Source: Aegilops tauschii subsp. strangulata (Eukaryota; Streptophyta; Magnoliopsida; Poales; Poaceae). From it: a stretch of DNA of 64,000 nucleotides. The notes under the pieces were generated by a model. It worked only from the letters and a program-made list of their open reading frames with translations. It ran no database searches and was not told where the DNA came from. The stretch is taken from assembly GCF_002575655.3 (NCBI RefSeq), contig NC_053041.3:375641054-375705053 (forward strand), read 5' to 3'. Below are positions 33,201 through 45,116 of this stretch, piece by piece. Every line of letters starts with the position of its first letter. The first letter of the stretch is position 1. The position numbers were made by a program, and so were the translations under genes.

Positions 33201-36065
33201 CAATTATTCTTCAGAGAAGAGCTTTATATACAGAACTGGTAAATACAAACTAGGATGTTGATGCTGAAAACTCAGATGCAATAAAGTTATTTTACCTTTC
33301 AGGCTTTCTAAAGTAAAGACCCTACTGTTTTTGCAACTGCTCTTTATATTCCATGTTTATATTTGTAAGTTAATTGCTCGCTCTTGCAAAAATTATTTAA
33401 TACATAAACCAACATTTATTTTGCCATCAGAGCAATGTAAACAACCACACTTAACAAAGTCTAGCTATTCTGAATAGATGAGATGAGAACAAGGATTTGT
33501 TGGTATATAGATGATGTACAGACCATAGTATTACAGTTAATATAAGAACACTGCCCATTACTTTAATTACTTATAATAACTTGTAGGTGCTGTTCTCTGC
33601 AACAGTTGCCTTGATATAGAAAGAAAAACAAATAGCTCAGATGCGAACAAAATGTCATACCACGATCTTCTCATTCAATGTGTCTCTCTCTTCAAAAGTC
33701 TTGTCCAAGGTTATCTTTCCAAGCTCACTTCTCATAGTTGTCTGCGCAAGTTGAATGACTGCAAAAATGGGATTCTCCACGCCATATGAAGCACGGTAGG
33801 GATCAACAATCTGCGAAGTTCAAAAACATAAAGATAAGAATTAATACTAAGGACTTGTCAATTGCCAGCAACAGTCTCTGATTTCCAGAACGCTGACAGT
33901 AGAAATGCAAATCCCCACACACTTCACAAAGTAAATAATCAAAACACAAATACTTGCTATATATCTTAAGTTCTTAACAAGAGAATGGAGAAATGTTCCT
34001 TTTTTTAGTTAACTTGCAGATACATAAATTAGACTAGTAAAAATGACAAGAATGCTCAATATGAACCTGTACAGTGGAAAGAACATAAACAGACATAACT
34101 AATTAATCAACTGTGACGAAGTTATCTGAAAGTGTCAGATATCCTCAACACAGATAAAGCAAGCTTGCTAACTTTTACGATCAAACAGAACATATACATA
34201 CCCAGGAAATACAAATCTAACTAGCAATTACGCCATTCATCACAGTAGCCATCCAACCTGAACCATTTCAACAGCATTGAATCAAAAAAAAAAAAACTAA
34301 GTGTGGTCCCATGAAGCCTGTGAATATTACATGACAAGGAAATGAACAGTACATGTACAAATGCAACTCATTGCAATGGAGCTTTACCATCTATATCCCC
34401 AAACAATCTAAACAGGATATACCCCAAACCTGTGAAATGCTCAACAATGGACCTACAAATTACCAAGAGAGCACCTAAGTCGATTATTATTACAAATGTA
34501 TGCACCCTCTGCCAATGAAATTTGAACAGCAGCATATCCACACACTTGCTTTTACAGTCAATTGTTACTGCTGTGGCCCTAGGTCAGACCCTAACACTTT
34601 TGTGCACCACAAGTCCAGAGCCTTGTTCATTATGGACCCTCATCACCTACCAGATGCACATAAGCCAGATTAACATGGACAGCAGACAAGGTATGGAAGA
34701 ATGATACAAGTGCCAACATACGAGTCAAAACTAGAAGCGGTATGGAACAACATTGGTTGATATCATGTAACTGACAGGGGATTATATGATGAGGCCATGC
34801 ATCATCTTAACTTTGCTAATGCTACAGTCATTGAAAGTGAGCCCATGCATTGATCACGTTAAACATAGGCCATGGCATCTACAGCTCAATGCAATCAGGA
34901 GGAGCATGCTATACCCATCCTCAAGTCCTACAGAAGTAGATCAACCTGCACCAACTGGACACCCGGTGCCACAATAAACCCCAATATCCCCACAGAACTA
35001 GAGCAACCTGCACCAACTGGACACGCAGTACCACAATAAACCCCAATATCCCATGCTGATAAATACGGAAAAAGAATACTAACTATGGGATATCTTTTCT
35101 GTCCTAATACAAGGCAAGCTGACTCTGTGAATGTTTCACAGGTGGATAACTAAGGTGAACAGAAATCTTGAGTTTGCTCAGGAAGTGGCCACAAGAGGAG
35201 TAACTTACAAATATAAGCATCACACACGAAATCTGTTTTAACAACCAGATGAATTGTCCTAAACTCCAAATCAAGTATTATCTACCCGTCTTCACACTTC
35301 CAGCTTGGTTCTCCAGAGTAATTTCCATTGTGACAGAACTTCCGGATTGGAGTATCAAACCACCACCAACAGCAGCAATACAGCATGAACTTGAGTCTAT
35401 AAAAATCGATCATTGAGGCGCATTTCTAAGACCAGATGATCTGTCCTAATTCAATGCGATGGTGGCTCATGACAACATATAACACGAAACTTCTACCGAA
35501 ACACGCCGCATTCATCCACCATCTCCCCTAGACGACCGGAAAAGCACCAGACCCCTAGAAGTAACAGCAGAAATGCAGCCTCCCTAGTGAGGACCAAAAG
35601 GCAAGGCGAGAACGAGGTATACCTTGACGTAGAGGACGCCGTCGATCTGGATGACCACGTTATCCTTGGTGATAGCGGACTGGTCGGGGATGGGGATGGC
35701 TTCCTCCTTGAGAGAGTGCACGTAGGCGATGCGGTCGACGAGGGGGACGAGTCCGTGGATCCCGGAGTCGAGCGTCTTGAGGTACTTGCCGAAGCGCTCA
35801 ATCACGAAGGCCTTCTTCTCCGGCACGATGCTCACGCCCCAGTTCACCGGCGTGCTCAGCGCGTCGAACCTGATACCACCACACGGCGAACGTCAGACCG
35901 CTAGAAGATTCCGGAACGCGGAAGGAAGTGCTAGGGATTTAAGCGTTACCGTGAAACCTCGTCACGGGCGTAGTAGCGGGACATGGAGCGGGCGCCGCCG
36001 AGCTGGCGGGGAAGGAGGAGGAGCTGCCGCGCGGGGGCGGCGGATCGGCGGAGGAGAGTCGCCAT
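27229..36065 (-). CDS. Mitochondrial stomatin-like protein (SPFH/Band 7), nine exons
   Basis: Join on the minus strand of exons 35950-36065, 35623-35869, 33661-33810, 32902-32959, 32641-32733, 28224-28256, 27752-27843, 27565-27624 and 27229-27480. All introns are GT-AG and all phases agree, giving 366 residues. Residues 1-39 are Arg/Leu-rich without acids until late ([20 protein letters not shown]), a likely mitochondrial presequence. The Band 7 domain follows ([80 protein letters not shown]), then a helical region ([39 protein letters not shown]) and [34 protein letters not shown]. Plant relatives are inner-membrane scaffolds of respiratory supercomplexes. Compared with relatives about 22 residues of the helical region (between QSEG and [11 protein letters not shown]) are absent, at the junction of exons 5 and 6 where intron 5 is 4.4 kb and full of insertions. 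Annotated as a gene; expression unknown. Confidence 0.9.
28427..28598. mobile_element. MITE with long terminal inverted repeats (intron 5)
   Basis: The left end AGCGCTGCTATGCA...GCTGTGCGGAC...GTGCACGACAGCG is mirrored by the right end CGCTGTCGTGCA...GTCCGCACAGC...TGCATAGTGCTCGC. The arms are about 50 bases with short loops of difference. Superfamily not clear (no obvious TA or TTA duplication). Sits in intron 5 of the stomatin-like gene. Confidence 0.65.
28815..29010. mobile_element. Small fold-back element (intron 5)
   Basis: CCTTATTGGGTCC at 28817 pairs with GGGGCCCAATAAA at 28995-29007, and inside these TTGACTAAAAATATGAG near 28863 pairs with CATATTTTATTAGTCAA near 28959. The whole can form one long AT-rich hairpin, the hallmark of a MITE. 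It abuts the truncated end of the FAR1-related fragment. Confidence 0.55.
29512..31000 (+). mobile_element. 5'-truncated LINE, RT C-terminal half, decayed
   Basis: Translating frame by frame gives [24 protein letters not shown], then [65 protein letters not shown] and LGQCCRR-like text, the RT motifs of a non-LTR element. The region 30448-30924 is still open for 158 codons ([54 protein letters not shown]). It ends near TTTGGGACTAAAC at about 30990, a 3' end seen in grass RTE-like LINEs. Several frameshifts and stops; a Stowaway MITE sits inside. Inserted in the FAR1-related fragment. Confidence 0.8.
29936..29985. mobile_element. Very short Stowaway-like MITE
   Basis: CTCCCTCTATAAACTAATAT...ATATTAGCCTACAGAGGGAG, flanked by TA on both sides (29934-29935 and 29986-29987). 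The CTCCCTC terminal repeat with TA duplication defines Stowaway (Tc1/mariner). At 50 bp it is almost all inverted repeat, and it interrupts the LINE reverse transcriptase (DKI...). Confidence 0.85.
31682..32359 (-). pseudogene. Unidentified gene fragment in intron 5
   Basis: GC-rich island with two adjoining minus frames. The left one ends [35 protein letters not shown] and a stop at 31682, which looks like a genuine hydrophilic C-terminus. The right one (31985-32359) has no recognisable domain. The codon composition differs from the AT-rich intron around it. It could be a captured gene piece or an alternative terminal exon of the host gene; I cannot identify it. Confidence 0.35.
32738..32912. 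repeat. Tandem duplication of about 90 bp covering the exon 4 splice donor
   Basis: TCGGTTTAGAAATATCAGAA...CAGATATAA...TAGGTCAAAAACAGGAAAAG...TACTGATCTCA (32741-32817) is repeated as TCGGTTTAGAAACACCAGAA...CAGATATAA...TATGTCAAAAACAGAAAAAC...TACTGATCTCA (32837-32909). The right copy contains the real exon 4 end and donor (minus strand TGAGATCA then GTATGT); the left copy contains a decoy (TGAGATCA then GTACC). Confidence 0.75.
34938..35052. repeat. Two-copy 62-bp tandem repeat in intron 2
   Basis: AGATCAACCTGCACCAACTGG ... CCCCAATATCCC at 34938-34990 recurs at 35000-35052 with four or five changes. Intronic, no further meaning visible. Confidence 0.85.
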
Positions 36066-36264
36066 CGTGAGAAATCGGAAGGGAAGAAAGTGCTGGGCTT
36101 TTCGGGCGACTCGGGTAGACGGAAGGAAATGTGGGGTTTTCCTCCCGTGATTTAGGCGAGTCGATACTCTTCTCTGCTCTCTTTTTCTTATTTATTTATT
36201 TATTTTCTTTTCCATCACAAAAATAATACCATTAGAAACTTCAAATACTATTCTTTCGGGCTAA

Positions 36265-36522
36265 TCTATATCTATATTTATATCTATACCAATATAAAAA
36301 GATCCAAAGGGGCAGATCCAATTAATCTCGGCCATCAAATCATGTCAATCCAACGACCTAGACTGCTTCAATGTCGAGCGCTCAACGCGTTTAGCGTGCA
36401 ATGAATTTCATGCCAAATATAGTGCTAATCACATAATAACACGCAAATAATATCCTACTTAATATCCGCATGCACTTAATGTACTTCTAAATTAACGTGC
36501 ATTGCACGTACACATTGACTAG
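36265..36522 (+). mobile_element. Non-autonomous mini-Helitron (258 bp)
   Basis: Starts TCTATATCTATATTT after a host A and ends CTAG before a host T. Ten bases before the CTAG is the hairpin ACGTGC-ATT-GCACGT (36495-36509). TC at the 5' end, CTRR at the 3' end with an adjacent hairpin, and insertion between A and T are the diagnostic features of Helitrons. No coding capacity. It lies about 200 bp upstream of the stomatin-like gene ATG, within its possible promoter. Confidence 0.8.
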
Positions 36523-37734
36523 TTACTAAACAGTATTATAACGCAGTTAGCTAGGAGCGTTCACAGCGATCTAACGCTCTACACCATACGATTAGCTCAC
36601 TCAATGATCTAGATCCTCCCGTCGTCCCACCGTGTCCCCTAAGCGTTTTCTACCGCTTCCACCCGGAGCATTCCGGCCGGCCCAAAACGTTAATGGGCTG
36701 CTACTCCGAGGACCGATCTGGGTGCCCTCTTGTTCACTCCAAGCTAATGTTGCGATCTTGGATTGATCGGATCTCTCGTTCCTGCGAACAATCCCTCCAG
36801 AAACCGACGACGTCACCCCTCCCCGATCTTCACTTCGATTGAAGGCGCCCGTCTGCAATCCTATCCTGAGCAGCGGCGCCAACCGGGATACACCTGCTCC
36901 GACGCCATAGGCGCACTGCCGTCCCGCGTGTCTGTGCTTCCTCCACACCTATTCCCCAGTCGAAGGTAACATCCAGCGGACATGGAGACACATCTCCTCT
37001 TCTCCCTTAATTCCATATGGTGCACCACCGAACGCAACTTTGAGCGATAACGCTGACCGCCACACGCCAATTTGCCCGACGGCAGAACGAGATGGCAGAT
37101 GCTCTTCCGCAGACCTGCTCGCTCCTCGATCTGGTCTAGATTAGGTTCAAGGCAAGAGCCCCCAAAGGAGGCCATGGAGATGTCGCCATTGTTTTAGAGT
37201 CTGCGCACTGCAGCATCTACCTTCTCCGCCTTCTACCGCCGCGTAAGCATCCTCTCCTTCCTCTTCCCTGTTGGATACTTTTTTTTCTTTGGCTGCTCAG
37301 AATCGAATTGTAGACCATGTGGCAGCAACAGGAACATAATGGCTTTGGTTCTGATAAATTTTACGCTATGTAGCACAACAGCCGCAGCTGCTACGAGAGG
37401 ACGCTCCGCCATGATCACTCTTTGTACCACTTTTTTCCCTCGCTATATAAGCTCCTCGAAGGTTGAGGTTATGAAGCCTTGTTTTCTTAACTTTTTGCTA
37501 TGATTGGTTCAGGGCTTCAAGCCCTGCTTAGCATTGGAAATACACTTAACACCACGGGAATGGTCTGTTATGAGTGCTTTAACAAATCCTTCAGATAGTT
37601 AGCCTGGTTGTTGTGATCTTATTGTGGTGCCATTTATGTTTTCCCTACAAAAAAAGGTGTCAGTTATGTTTGGTTTTCATATAAATCACATTTTGCTATC
37701 ATTCAAAAAAATCCGTTTTGTGCTCGTACCGCTC
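36523..37734. other. Intergenic stretch, no supported gene
   Basis: Includes a GC-rich segment (36600-37260) with short frames on both strands but no domain or consistent splice structure, then AT-rich DNA. It might be the 5' region of a gene lost on the plus strand, but nothing downstream supports one. Confidence 0.5.
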
Positions 37735-38125
37735 ATGAAGCGGCAGGGATGCCAATATTTTTCATGCTAGACAGGTTATCCACAATGAGTGTTTATTCAC
37801 TTGTCATTGCACGAGAAAGTGGAAAGGTAATAGGGATGCCCAGTCCTGAAATGAAAATAGTAATAATAATAAATTCCTTGAAAAGTGTTGGTATGGAAGG
37901 CACATGTGGATACGGCTAGCCATGGATTGTGAAAGAATGGTGGAAAGGAAATAAACTTTATTTTCTATTTAGGAACCGCCTATAATGTGTTTAGCATGGA
38001 AGATATTGGAAATTCTCGGTCGTTTTTATTGACAGGAAAAGCATGCCTCTCAAAATAATTTTATCTCTCTGTTTTAAACCCTAAGCTCTGACACCTCTAC
38101 AAATCTCTGCTTCTCTTTGTGAATG
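37735..38125 (+). mobile_element. Gypsy fragment (TGATACGTCTCC family), 3' internal region, left piece
   Basis: TTGTCATTGCACGAGAAAGT, GTATGGAAGGCACATGTGGA and CTCTGACACCTCTACAAATC are 3' internal sequences of this Triticeae Gypsy group. The sequence breaks at GAATG where the Angela element inserted and resumes after the second GAATG at 46858. The left boundary is approximate. Confidence 0.6.
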
Positions 38126-39866
38126 TGTTGGTGAACGTAGTAATTTCAAAAAAATTCCTACGCACACGCAAGATCATGGTGATGCATAGCAACGAGAGGG
38201 GAGAGTGTCGTCCACGTACCCTCGTAGACCGTAAGCGGAAGCGTTATGAGAACGCGGTTGATGTAGTCGTACGTCTTCACGATCCGATCGATCCAAGTAC
38301 CGAACGCACGGCAACTCCGAGTTCAGCACACGTTCAGCTCGGTGACGTCCCACGAACTCACGATCCAGCAGAGCTTCGCGGGAGAGTTCCGTCAGCACGA
38401 TGGCGTGATGACGGTGATGATGATGCTACCGACGCAGGGCTTCGCCTAAGCACTGCTACGATATGACCGAGGTGGATTATGGTGGAGGGGGGCACCGCAC
38501 ACGGCTAAAAGATCAACTGATCAACTTGTGTGTCTATGGGGTGCCCCCCTCCTTCGTATATAAAGGAGTGGAGGAGGGGGAGGGGACGGCCCTCCTAGGC
38601 GCGTCCCAAGGGGAGTCCTATTCCCACCGGGAGTAGGACTCCAACCCTTCCAAGAGTAGGATTAGGAGAGAGGGAATGAGGAGAGAGGGGAAGGAAAGGG
38701 GGGCGCCGCCCCCCCCCCTCCTTGTCCAATTCGGACTAGAGGGGGGGGGGCGCGGCCTGCCCTGGCCGCCCCTCCTCTTCTCCACTAAGGCCCAATAGGC
38801 CCATTACACTCCCCGGGGGGTTCCGGTAACCCCCCGATACTCCGGTATTTGTCCGAACTTGCCCGGAACCCTTCCGAAGTCCAAACATAGTCATCCAATA
38901 TATCGATCTTTATGTCTCGACCATTTCGAGACTCCTCGTCATGTCCATAACCATATCTGTGACTCCGAACTACCTTTGGTACATCAAAACACATAAACTC
39001 ATATTACCGATCGTCATCGAACGTTAAGCATGCGGACCCTACGGGTTCGAGAACTATGTAGACATGACCGAGACTCGTCTCCGGGCAATAACCAATAGCG
39101 GAACCTAGATGCTCATATTGGCTCCTACATATTCTACGAAGATCTTTATCGGTCAAACCGCATAATAACATACGTTGTTCCCTTTGTCATCGGTATGTTA
39201 CTTGCCCGAGATTCGATCGTCGGTATCTCAATACCTAGTTCAATCTCGTTACCGGCAAGTCTCTTTACTCGTTTCGTAATACATCATCCCGCAACTAACT
39301 TATTAGTTGCACTGCTTGCAAGGCTTATAGTGATGTGCATTTCCGAGAGGGCCCAGAGATACCTCTCCGACAATCGGAGTGACAAATCCTAATCTCGATC
39401 TATGCCAACTCAACAAGTACCATCGGAGACACCTGTAGAGCACCTTTATAATCACCCAGTTACGTTGTGACGTTTGGTAGCACACAAAGTGTTCCTCCAG
39501 TATTCGGGAGTTGCATAATCTCATAGTCATAGGAACATGTATGAGTCATGAAGAAAGCAATAGCAATATACTAAACGATCGAATGCTAAGCTAACGGAAT
39601 GGGTCAAAGTTAATCACATCATTCTCTAATGATGTGATCCCGTTAATCAAATGACAGCTCATGTCTATGGCTAGGAAACTTAACCATCTTTGATTCAAGA
39701 AGCTAGTCAAGTAGAGGCATACTAGTGACACTTAGTTTGTCTATATATTCACACATGTACTAAGTTTCCGGTTAATACAATTCTAGCATGAATAATAAAC
39801 ATTTATCATGATATAAGGAAATATAAATAACAACTTTATTATTGCCTCTAGGGCATATTTCCTTCA
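38126..39866 (-). repeat. 3' LTR of Angela 1
   Basis: Plus strand TGTTGGTGAACGTAG ... CATATTTCCTTCA; sense TGAAGGAAATATGCCCTAGA ... CCAACA. The purine tract AAGTGGGAGAC lies at 39867-39877 on its internal side. Confidence 0.95.
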
Positions 39867-39899
39867 GTCTCCCACTTGCACTAGAGTCAATAATCTAGA

Positions 39900-42800
39900 T
39901 TACATTGTAATGATTCTAACACCCATGGAGTCTTGGTGCTGATCATGTTTTTCTCGTGAGAGAGGCTTAGTCAACAGGTTTGCAACATTCAGATCCGTAT
40001 GTATCTTGCAAATCTCTATGTCTCCCTCCTTGACTTGGTCGCGGATGGAATTGAAGCGTCTCTTGATGTGCTTGGTTCTCTTGTGAAATCTGGATTCCTT
40101 TGCCATGGCAATTGCACCAGTATTGTCACAAAAGATTTTCATTGGACCGGATGCACTAGGTATGACACCTAGATCGGATATGAACTCCTTCATCTAGACT
40201 CCTTCATTTGCTGCTTCCGAATCAGCTATGTATTCCGCTTCACACGTAGATCCCGCCGCGACGCTTTGCTTAGAACTGCACCAACTGACAGCTCCACCGT
40301 TCAATATAAATACGTATCCGGTTTGTGACTTAGAGTCATCTGGATCAGTGTCAAAGCTTGCATCAACGTAACCATTTGCGACGAGCTCTTTGTCACCTCC
40401 ATAAACGAGAAACATATCCTTAGTCCTTTTCAGGTATTTCAGGATGTTCTTGACCGTTGTCCAGTGATCCACTCCTGGATTACTTTGGTACCTCCGTGCT
40501 AAACTAATAGCAAGGCACACATCAGATCTAGTACACAGCATTGCATACATGATAGAGCCTATGGCTGAAGCATAGGGAACATCTTTCATTTTCTCTCTAT
40601 CTTCTGCAGTGGTCGGGCATTGAGTCTGACTCAACCTCACACCTTGTAACACAGGCAAGAACCCTTTCTTTGCTTGATCCATTTTGAACTTCTTCAAAAC
40701 TTTATCAAGGTATGTGCTTTGTGAAAGTCCAATTAGGCGTCTTGAACTATCTCTATAGATCTTGATGCCCAATATATAAGCAGCTTCACCGAGGTCTTTC
40801 ATTGAAAAACTCTTATTCGAGTATCCTTTTATGCTATCCAGAAATTCTATATCATTTACAATCAACAATATGTCATCCACATATAATATTAGAAATGCTA
40901 CAGAGCTCCCACTCACTTTCTTGTAAATACATGCTTCTCCAAAAGTCTGTATAAAACCATATGCTTTGATCACACTATCAAAACGTTTAGTCCAACTCCG
41001 AGATGCTTGCACCAGTCCATAGATGAATCGCTGGAGCTTGCACACTTTGTTAGCATCCTTTGGATCGATAAAACCTTCAGGTTGCATCATATACAACTCT
41101 TCTTCCAGAAATCCATTCAGGAATGCAGTCTTTACATCCATTTGCCAAATTTCATAATCATAAAATGCGGAAATTGCTAACATGATTCGGACGGACTTAA
41201 GCATCGCTACGGGTGAGAAAGTCTCATCATAGTCAACTCCTTGAACTTGTCAAAAACCTTTTGCAACAAGTCGAGCTTTGTAGACAGTAACATTACCGTC
41301 AGTGTCAGTCTTCTTCTTGAAGATCCATTTATTCTCTATGGCTTGCCAATCATCGGGCAAGTCAACCAAAGTCCACACTTTGTTCTCATAACATGGATCC
41401 CATCTCAGATTTCATGGCCTCAAGCCATTTTGCGGAATCTGGGCTCATCATCGCTTCCTCATAGTTCGTAGGTTCGTCATGGTCAAGTAACATGACCTCC
41501 AGAACAGGATTACTGTACCACTCTGGTGCGGATCTTACACCGGTTGACCTGCGAGGTTCAGTAATAACTTGATCTGAAGTTACATGATCATCATCATTAG
41601 CTTCCTCACTAATTGGTGTAGGAGTCACAGGAACAGATTTCTGTGATGAACTACTTTCCAATAAGGGAGCAGGTACAGTTACCTCATCAAGTTCTACTTT
41701 CCTCCCACTCACTTCTTTCGAGAGAAACTCCTTCTCTGGAAAGGATCCATTCTTAGCAACAAATGTCTTGCCTTTGGATCTGTGATAGAAGGTGTACCCA
41801 ACAGTCTCCTTTGGGTATCCTATGAAGATACATTTCTCCGATTTGGGTTCGAGCTTATCAGGTTGAAGCTTTTTCACATAAGCATCGCAACCCCAAACTT
41901 TAAGAAATGACAACTTTGGTTTCTTGCCAAACCACAGTTCATAAGGCGTCCTCTCAACGGATTTAGATGGTGCCCTATTTAACGTGAATGCAGCTGTCTC
42001 TAAAGCATAACCCCAAAACGATAGCGGTAAATCAGTAAGAGACATCATAGATCGCACCATATATAGTAAAGTACGATTACGACGTTCGGACACACCATTA
42101 CGCTATGGTGTTCCGGGTGGCGTGAGTTGCGAAACTATTCCGCATTGTTTCAAATGAAGACCAAACTCGTAACTCAAATATTCTCCTCCACGATCAGATC
42201 GTAGAAACTTTATTTTCTTGTTACGATGATTTTCCACTTCACTCTGAAATTCTTTGAAATTTTCAAATGTTTCAGACTTATGTTTCATCAAGTAGATATA
42301 CCCATATCTGCTTAAATCATCTGTGAAGGTGAGAAAATAAAGATACCCGCCGCGAGCCTCAACATTCATTGGACCACATACATCAGTATGTATGATTTCC
42401 AACAAATCTGTTGTTCGCTCCATTGTTCCGGAGAACGGCGTTTTAGTCATCTTGCCCATGAGGCATGATTCACAAGTACCAAGTGATTCATAATCAAGTG
42501 ATTCCAAAAGTCCATCAGAATGGAGTTTCTTCATGCGCTTTACACCAATATGACCTAAACGGCAGTGCCACAAATAAGTTGCACTATCATTATCAACTCT
42601 GCATCTTTTGGCTTCAATATTATGAATATGTGTATCACTACTATCGAGATTCATCAAAAATAGACCACTCTTCAAGGGTGCATGACCATAAAAGATATTA
42701 TTCATATAAATAGAACAACCATTATTCTCAGATTTAAATGAATAACCGTCTCGCATCAAACAAGATCCAGATATAATGTTCATGCTCAACGCTGGTACCA

Positions 42801-43883
42801 AATAACAATTATTCAGGTCTAAAACTAATCCCGAAGGTAGATGTAGAGGTAGCATGCCGACCGCGATCACATCGACTTTGGAACCATTTCCCACGCGCAT
42901 CGACACCTCGTCCTTAGCCAATCTTCGCTTAATCCGTAGTCCCTGTTTCGAGTTGCAAATATTAGCAACAGAACCGGTATCAAATACCCAGGTGCTACTG
43001 CGAGCATTAGTAAGGTACACATCAATAACATGTATATCACATATACCTTTGTTCACCTTGCCATCCTTCTTATCCGCCAAATACTTGGGGCAGTTCCACT
43101 TCCAGTGACCAGTCCCTTTGCAGTAGAAGCACTCAGTCTTAGGCTTAGGTCCAGACTTGGGCTTCTTCACTTGAGCAGCAACTTGCTTGCCGTTCTTCTT
43201 GAAGTTTTCCTTCTTCCCTTTACCCTTTTTCTTGAAACTGGTGGTCTTGTTGACCATCAACACTTGATGCTCCTTCTTGATTTCTACCTCCGCAGCCTTT
43301 AGCATTGCGAAGAGCTCGGGAATTGTCTTATCCATCCCTTGCATATTATAGTTCATCAAGAAGCTCTTGTAGCTTGGTGGCAGTGATTGAAGAATTCTGT
43401 CAATGACACTATCATCCGGAAGATTAACTCCCAGTTGAATCAAGTGATTGTTATACCTAGACATTTTGAGTATATGCTCACTGACAGAACTATTCTCCTC
43501 CATCTTGCAGCTGTAGAACTTATTGGAGACTTCATATCTCTCAATCCGGGCATTTGCTTGAAATATTAACTTCAACTCTTGGAACATCGCATATGCTCCA
43601 TGACGTTCAAAACATCGTTGAAGTCCCGGTTCTAAGCCGTAAAGCATGGCACACTGAACTATCGAGTAGTCAGCAGCTTTGCTCTGTCAAACGTTCATAA
43701 CATCTGGCGTTGCTCCTGCAGCGGGTTTGGCACCTAGCGGTGCTTCCAGGATGTAATTCTTCTGTGCAGCAATGAGGATAATCCTCAAGTTACGAACCTA
43801 GTCCGTGTAATTGCTACCATCATCTTTCAACTTTGCTTTCTCAAGGAACGCATTAAAATTCAACGGAACAACAACACGGCCAT
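39900..43883 (-). pseudogene. Angela 1 gag-pol polyprotein, broken
   Basis: Domains in order (minus): gag from ATG 43883, stopping after seven codons and recovering in 43647-42103; zinc knuckle CFYCKGTGHWKWNC; protease VFDTGSVANIC; GAG-pre-integrase YLWHCRLGHIGVKRMKKL; integrase core (TDVCGP, TDDLSRYGYIYL, RSDRGGEY). It stops at PPGTP-stop-RNGVSERRNR. Then 42093-41386 (integrase C-terminal part) runs to a one-base frameshift at GSML. RT resumes in 41204-40194 (QMDVKTAFLNGFLEEELYM, LYVDDILLI, SMKDLGEAAYILGIKI) and stops at NEGV-stop-MKEF, followed by RNase H at 40193-39900 (KIFCDNTGAIAMAKE, HTDLNVANLLTKPL). The catalytic YVDD is intact, but the polyprotein is not expressible as one frame. Confidence 0.92.
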
Positions 43884-45099
43884 CTATCTACAACAACATA
43901 GACATGCAAAATACTATCAGCTACTAAGATCATGATAAATTAAAGTTCAATTAATCAAATTACTTAAGAACTCCCACTTAGTTAGACATCCCTCTAATCT
44001 TCTAAGTGATCACGTGATCCATATCAACTAAACCATGTTCGATCATCACGTGAGATGGAGTAGTTTTCAATGGTGAACATCACTATGTTGATCATATCTA
44101 CTATATGATTCACGCTCGACCTTTCAGTCTTAGTGTTCCGAGGCCATATCTGCATATGCTAGGCTCGTCAAGTTTAACCCAAGTATTCTGCGTGTGCAAA
44201 ACTGGCTTGCACCTGTTGTATGTGAACGTAGAGCTTATCACACCCGATCATCACGTGGTGTCTCGGCACGACGAACTTTCGCAACGGTGCATACTCAGGG
44301 AGAACACTTATACCTTGTAATTTAGTGAGAGATCATCTTATAATGCTACCGTCGGACTAAGAAAAATAAGATGCATAAAAGATAAACATCACATGCAATC
44401 AATATAAGTGATATGATATGGCCATCATCATCTTGTGCCTTTGATCTCCATCTCCAAAGCACCGTCATGATCACCATCGTCACTGGCGCGACACCTTGAT
44501 CTCCATCATAGCATCGTTGTCGTCTCGCCAACTATTGCTTCTACGACTATCTCTACCGCTAGTGATAAAGTAAAGCAATTACATGGTGATTGCATTTCAT
44601 ACAATAAAGCGACAACCATATGGCTCCAGTCAGTTGCCGATAACTTGGTTACAAAACATGATCATCTCATACAATAAAATTTAGCATCATGTCTTGACCA
44701 TATCACATCACAACATGCCCTGCAAAAACAAGTTAGACGTCCTCTAATTTGTTGTTGCAAGTTTTACGTGGCTGCTACGGGCCGAGCAAGAACCGTTCTT
44801 ACCTACGCATCAAAACCACAACGATATTTCGTCAAGTATGTGTTGTTTTAACCTTCACAACGAGCGGGCGTAGCCACACTCGATTCAACTAAAGTTGGAG
44901 AAACTAACACCCGCCAGCCACCTGCGTGCGAAGCACGTCGGTAGAACCAGTCTCGCGTAAGCATACGCGTAATATCGGTCCGGGCCGCTTCATCCAACAA
45001 TACCGCCGAATGAAAGTATGACATGCTGGTAAGCAGTATGACTTATATCGCCCACAACTCACTTGTGTTCTACTCGTGCATATAACATATACACATAAA
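43884..45099. other. Angela 1 untranslated leader between primer site and gag
   Basis: About 1.2 kb of non-coding DNA, as usual for this family. The same leader is present in the other orientation in Angela 2 at 49141-50350 (for example TACTATATGATTCACGCTCG against its complement near 50130). No ORF of note. Confidence 0.75.
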
Positions 45100-45116
45100 C
45101 CTGGCTCGGATGCCAC

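Noticed and set aside
36601..36948. 115-codon minus frame in the intergenic GC-rich segment
   Set aside because: It has no domain, shows no splice context, and competes with a plus frame of similar size.
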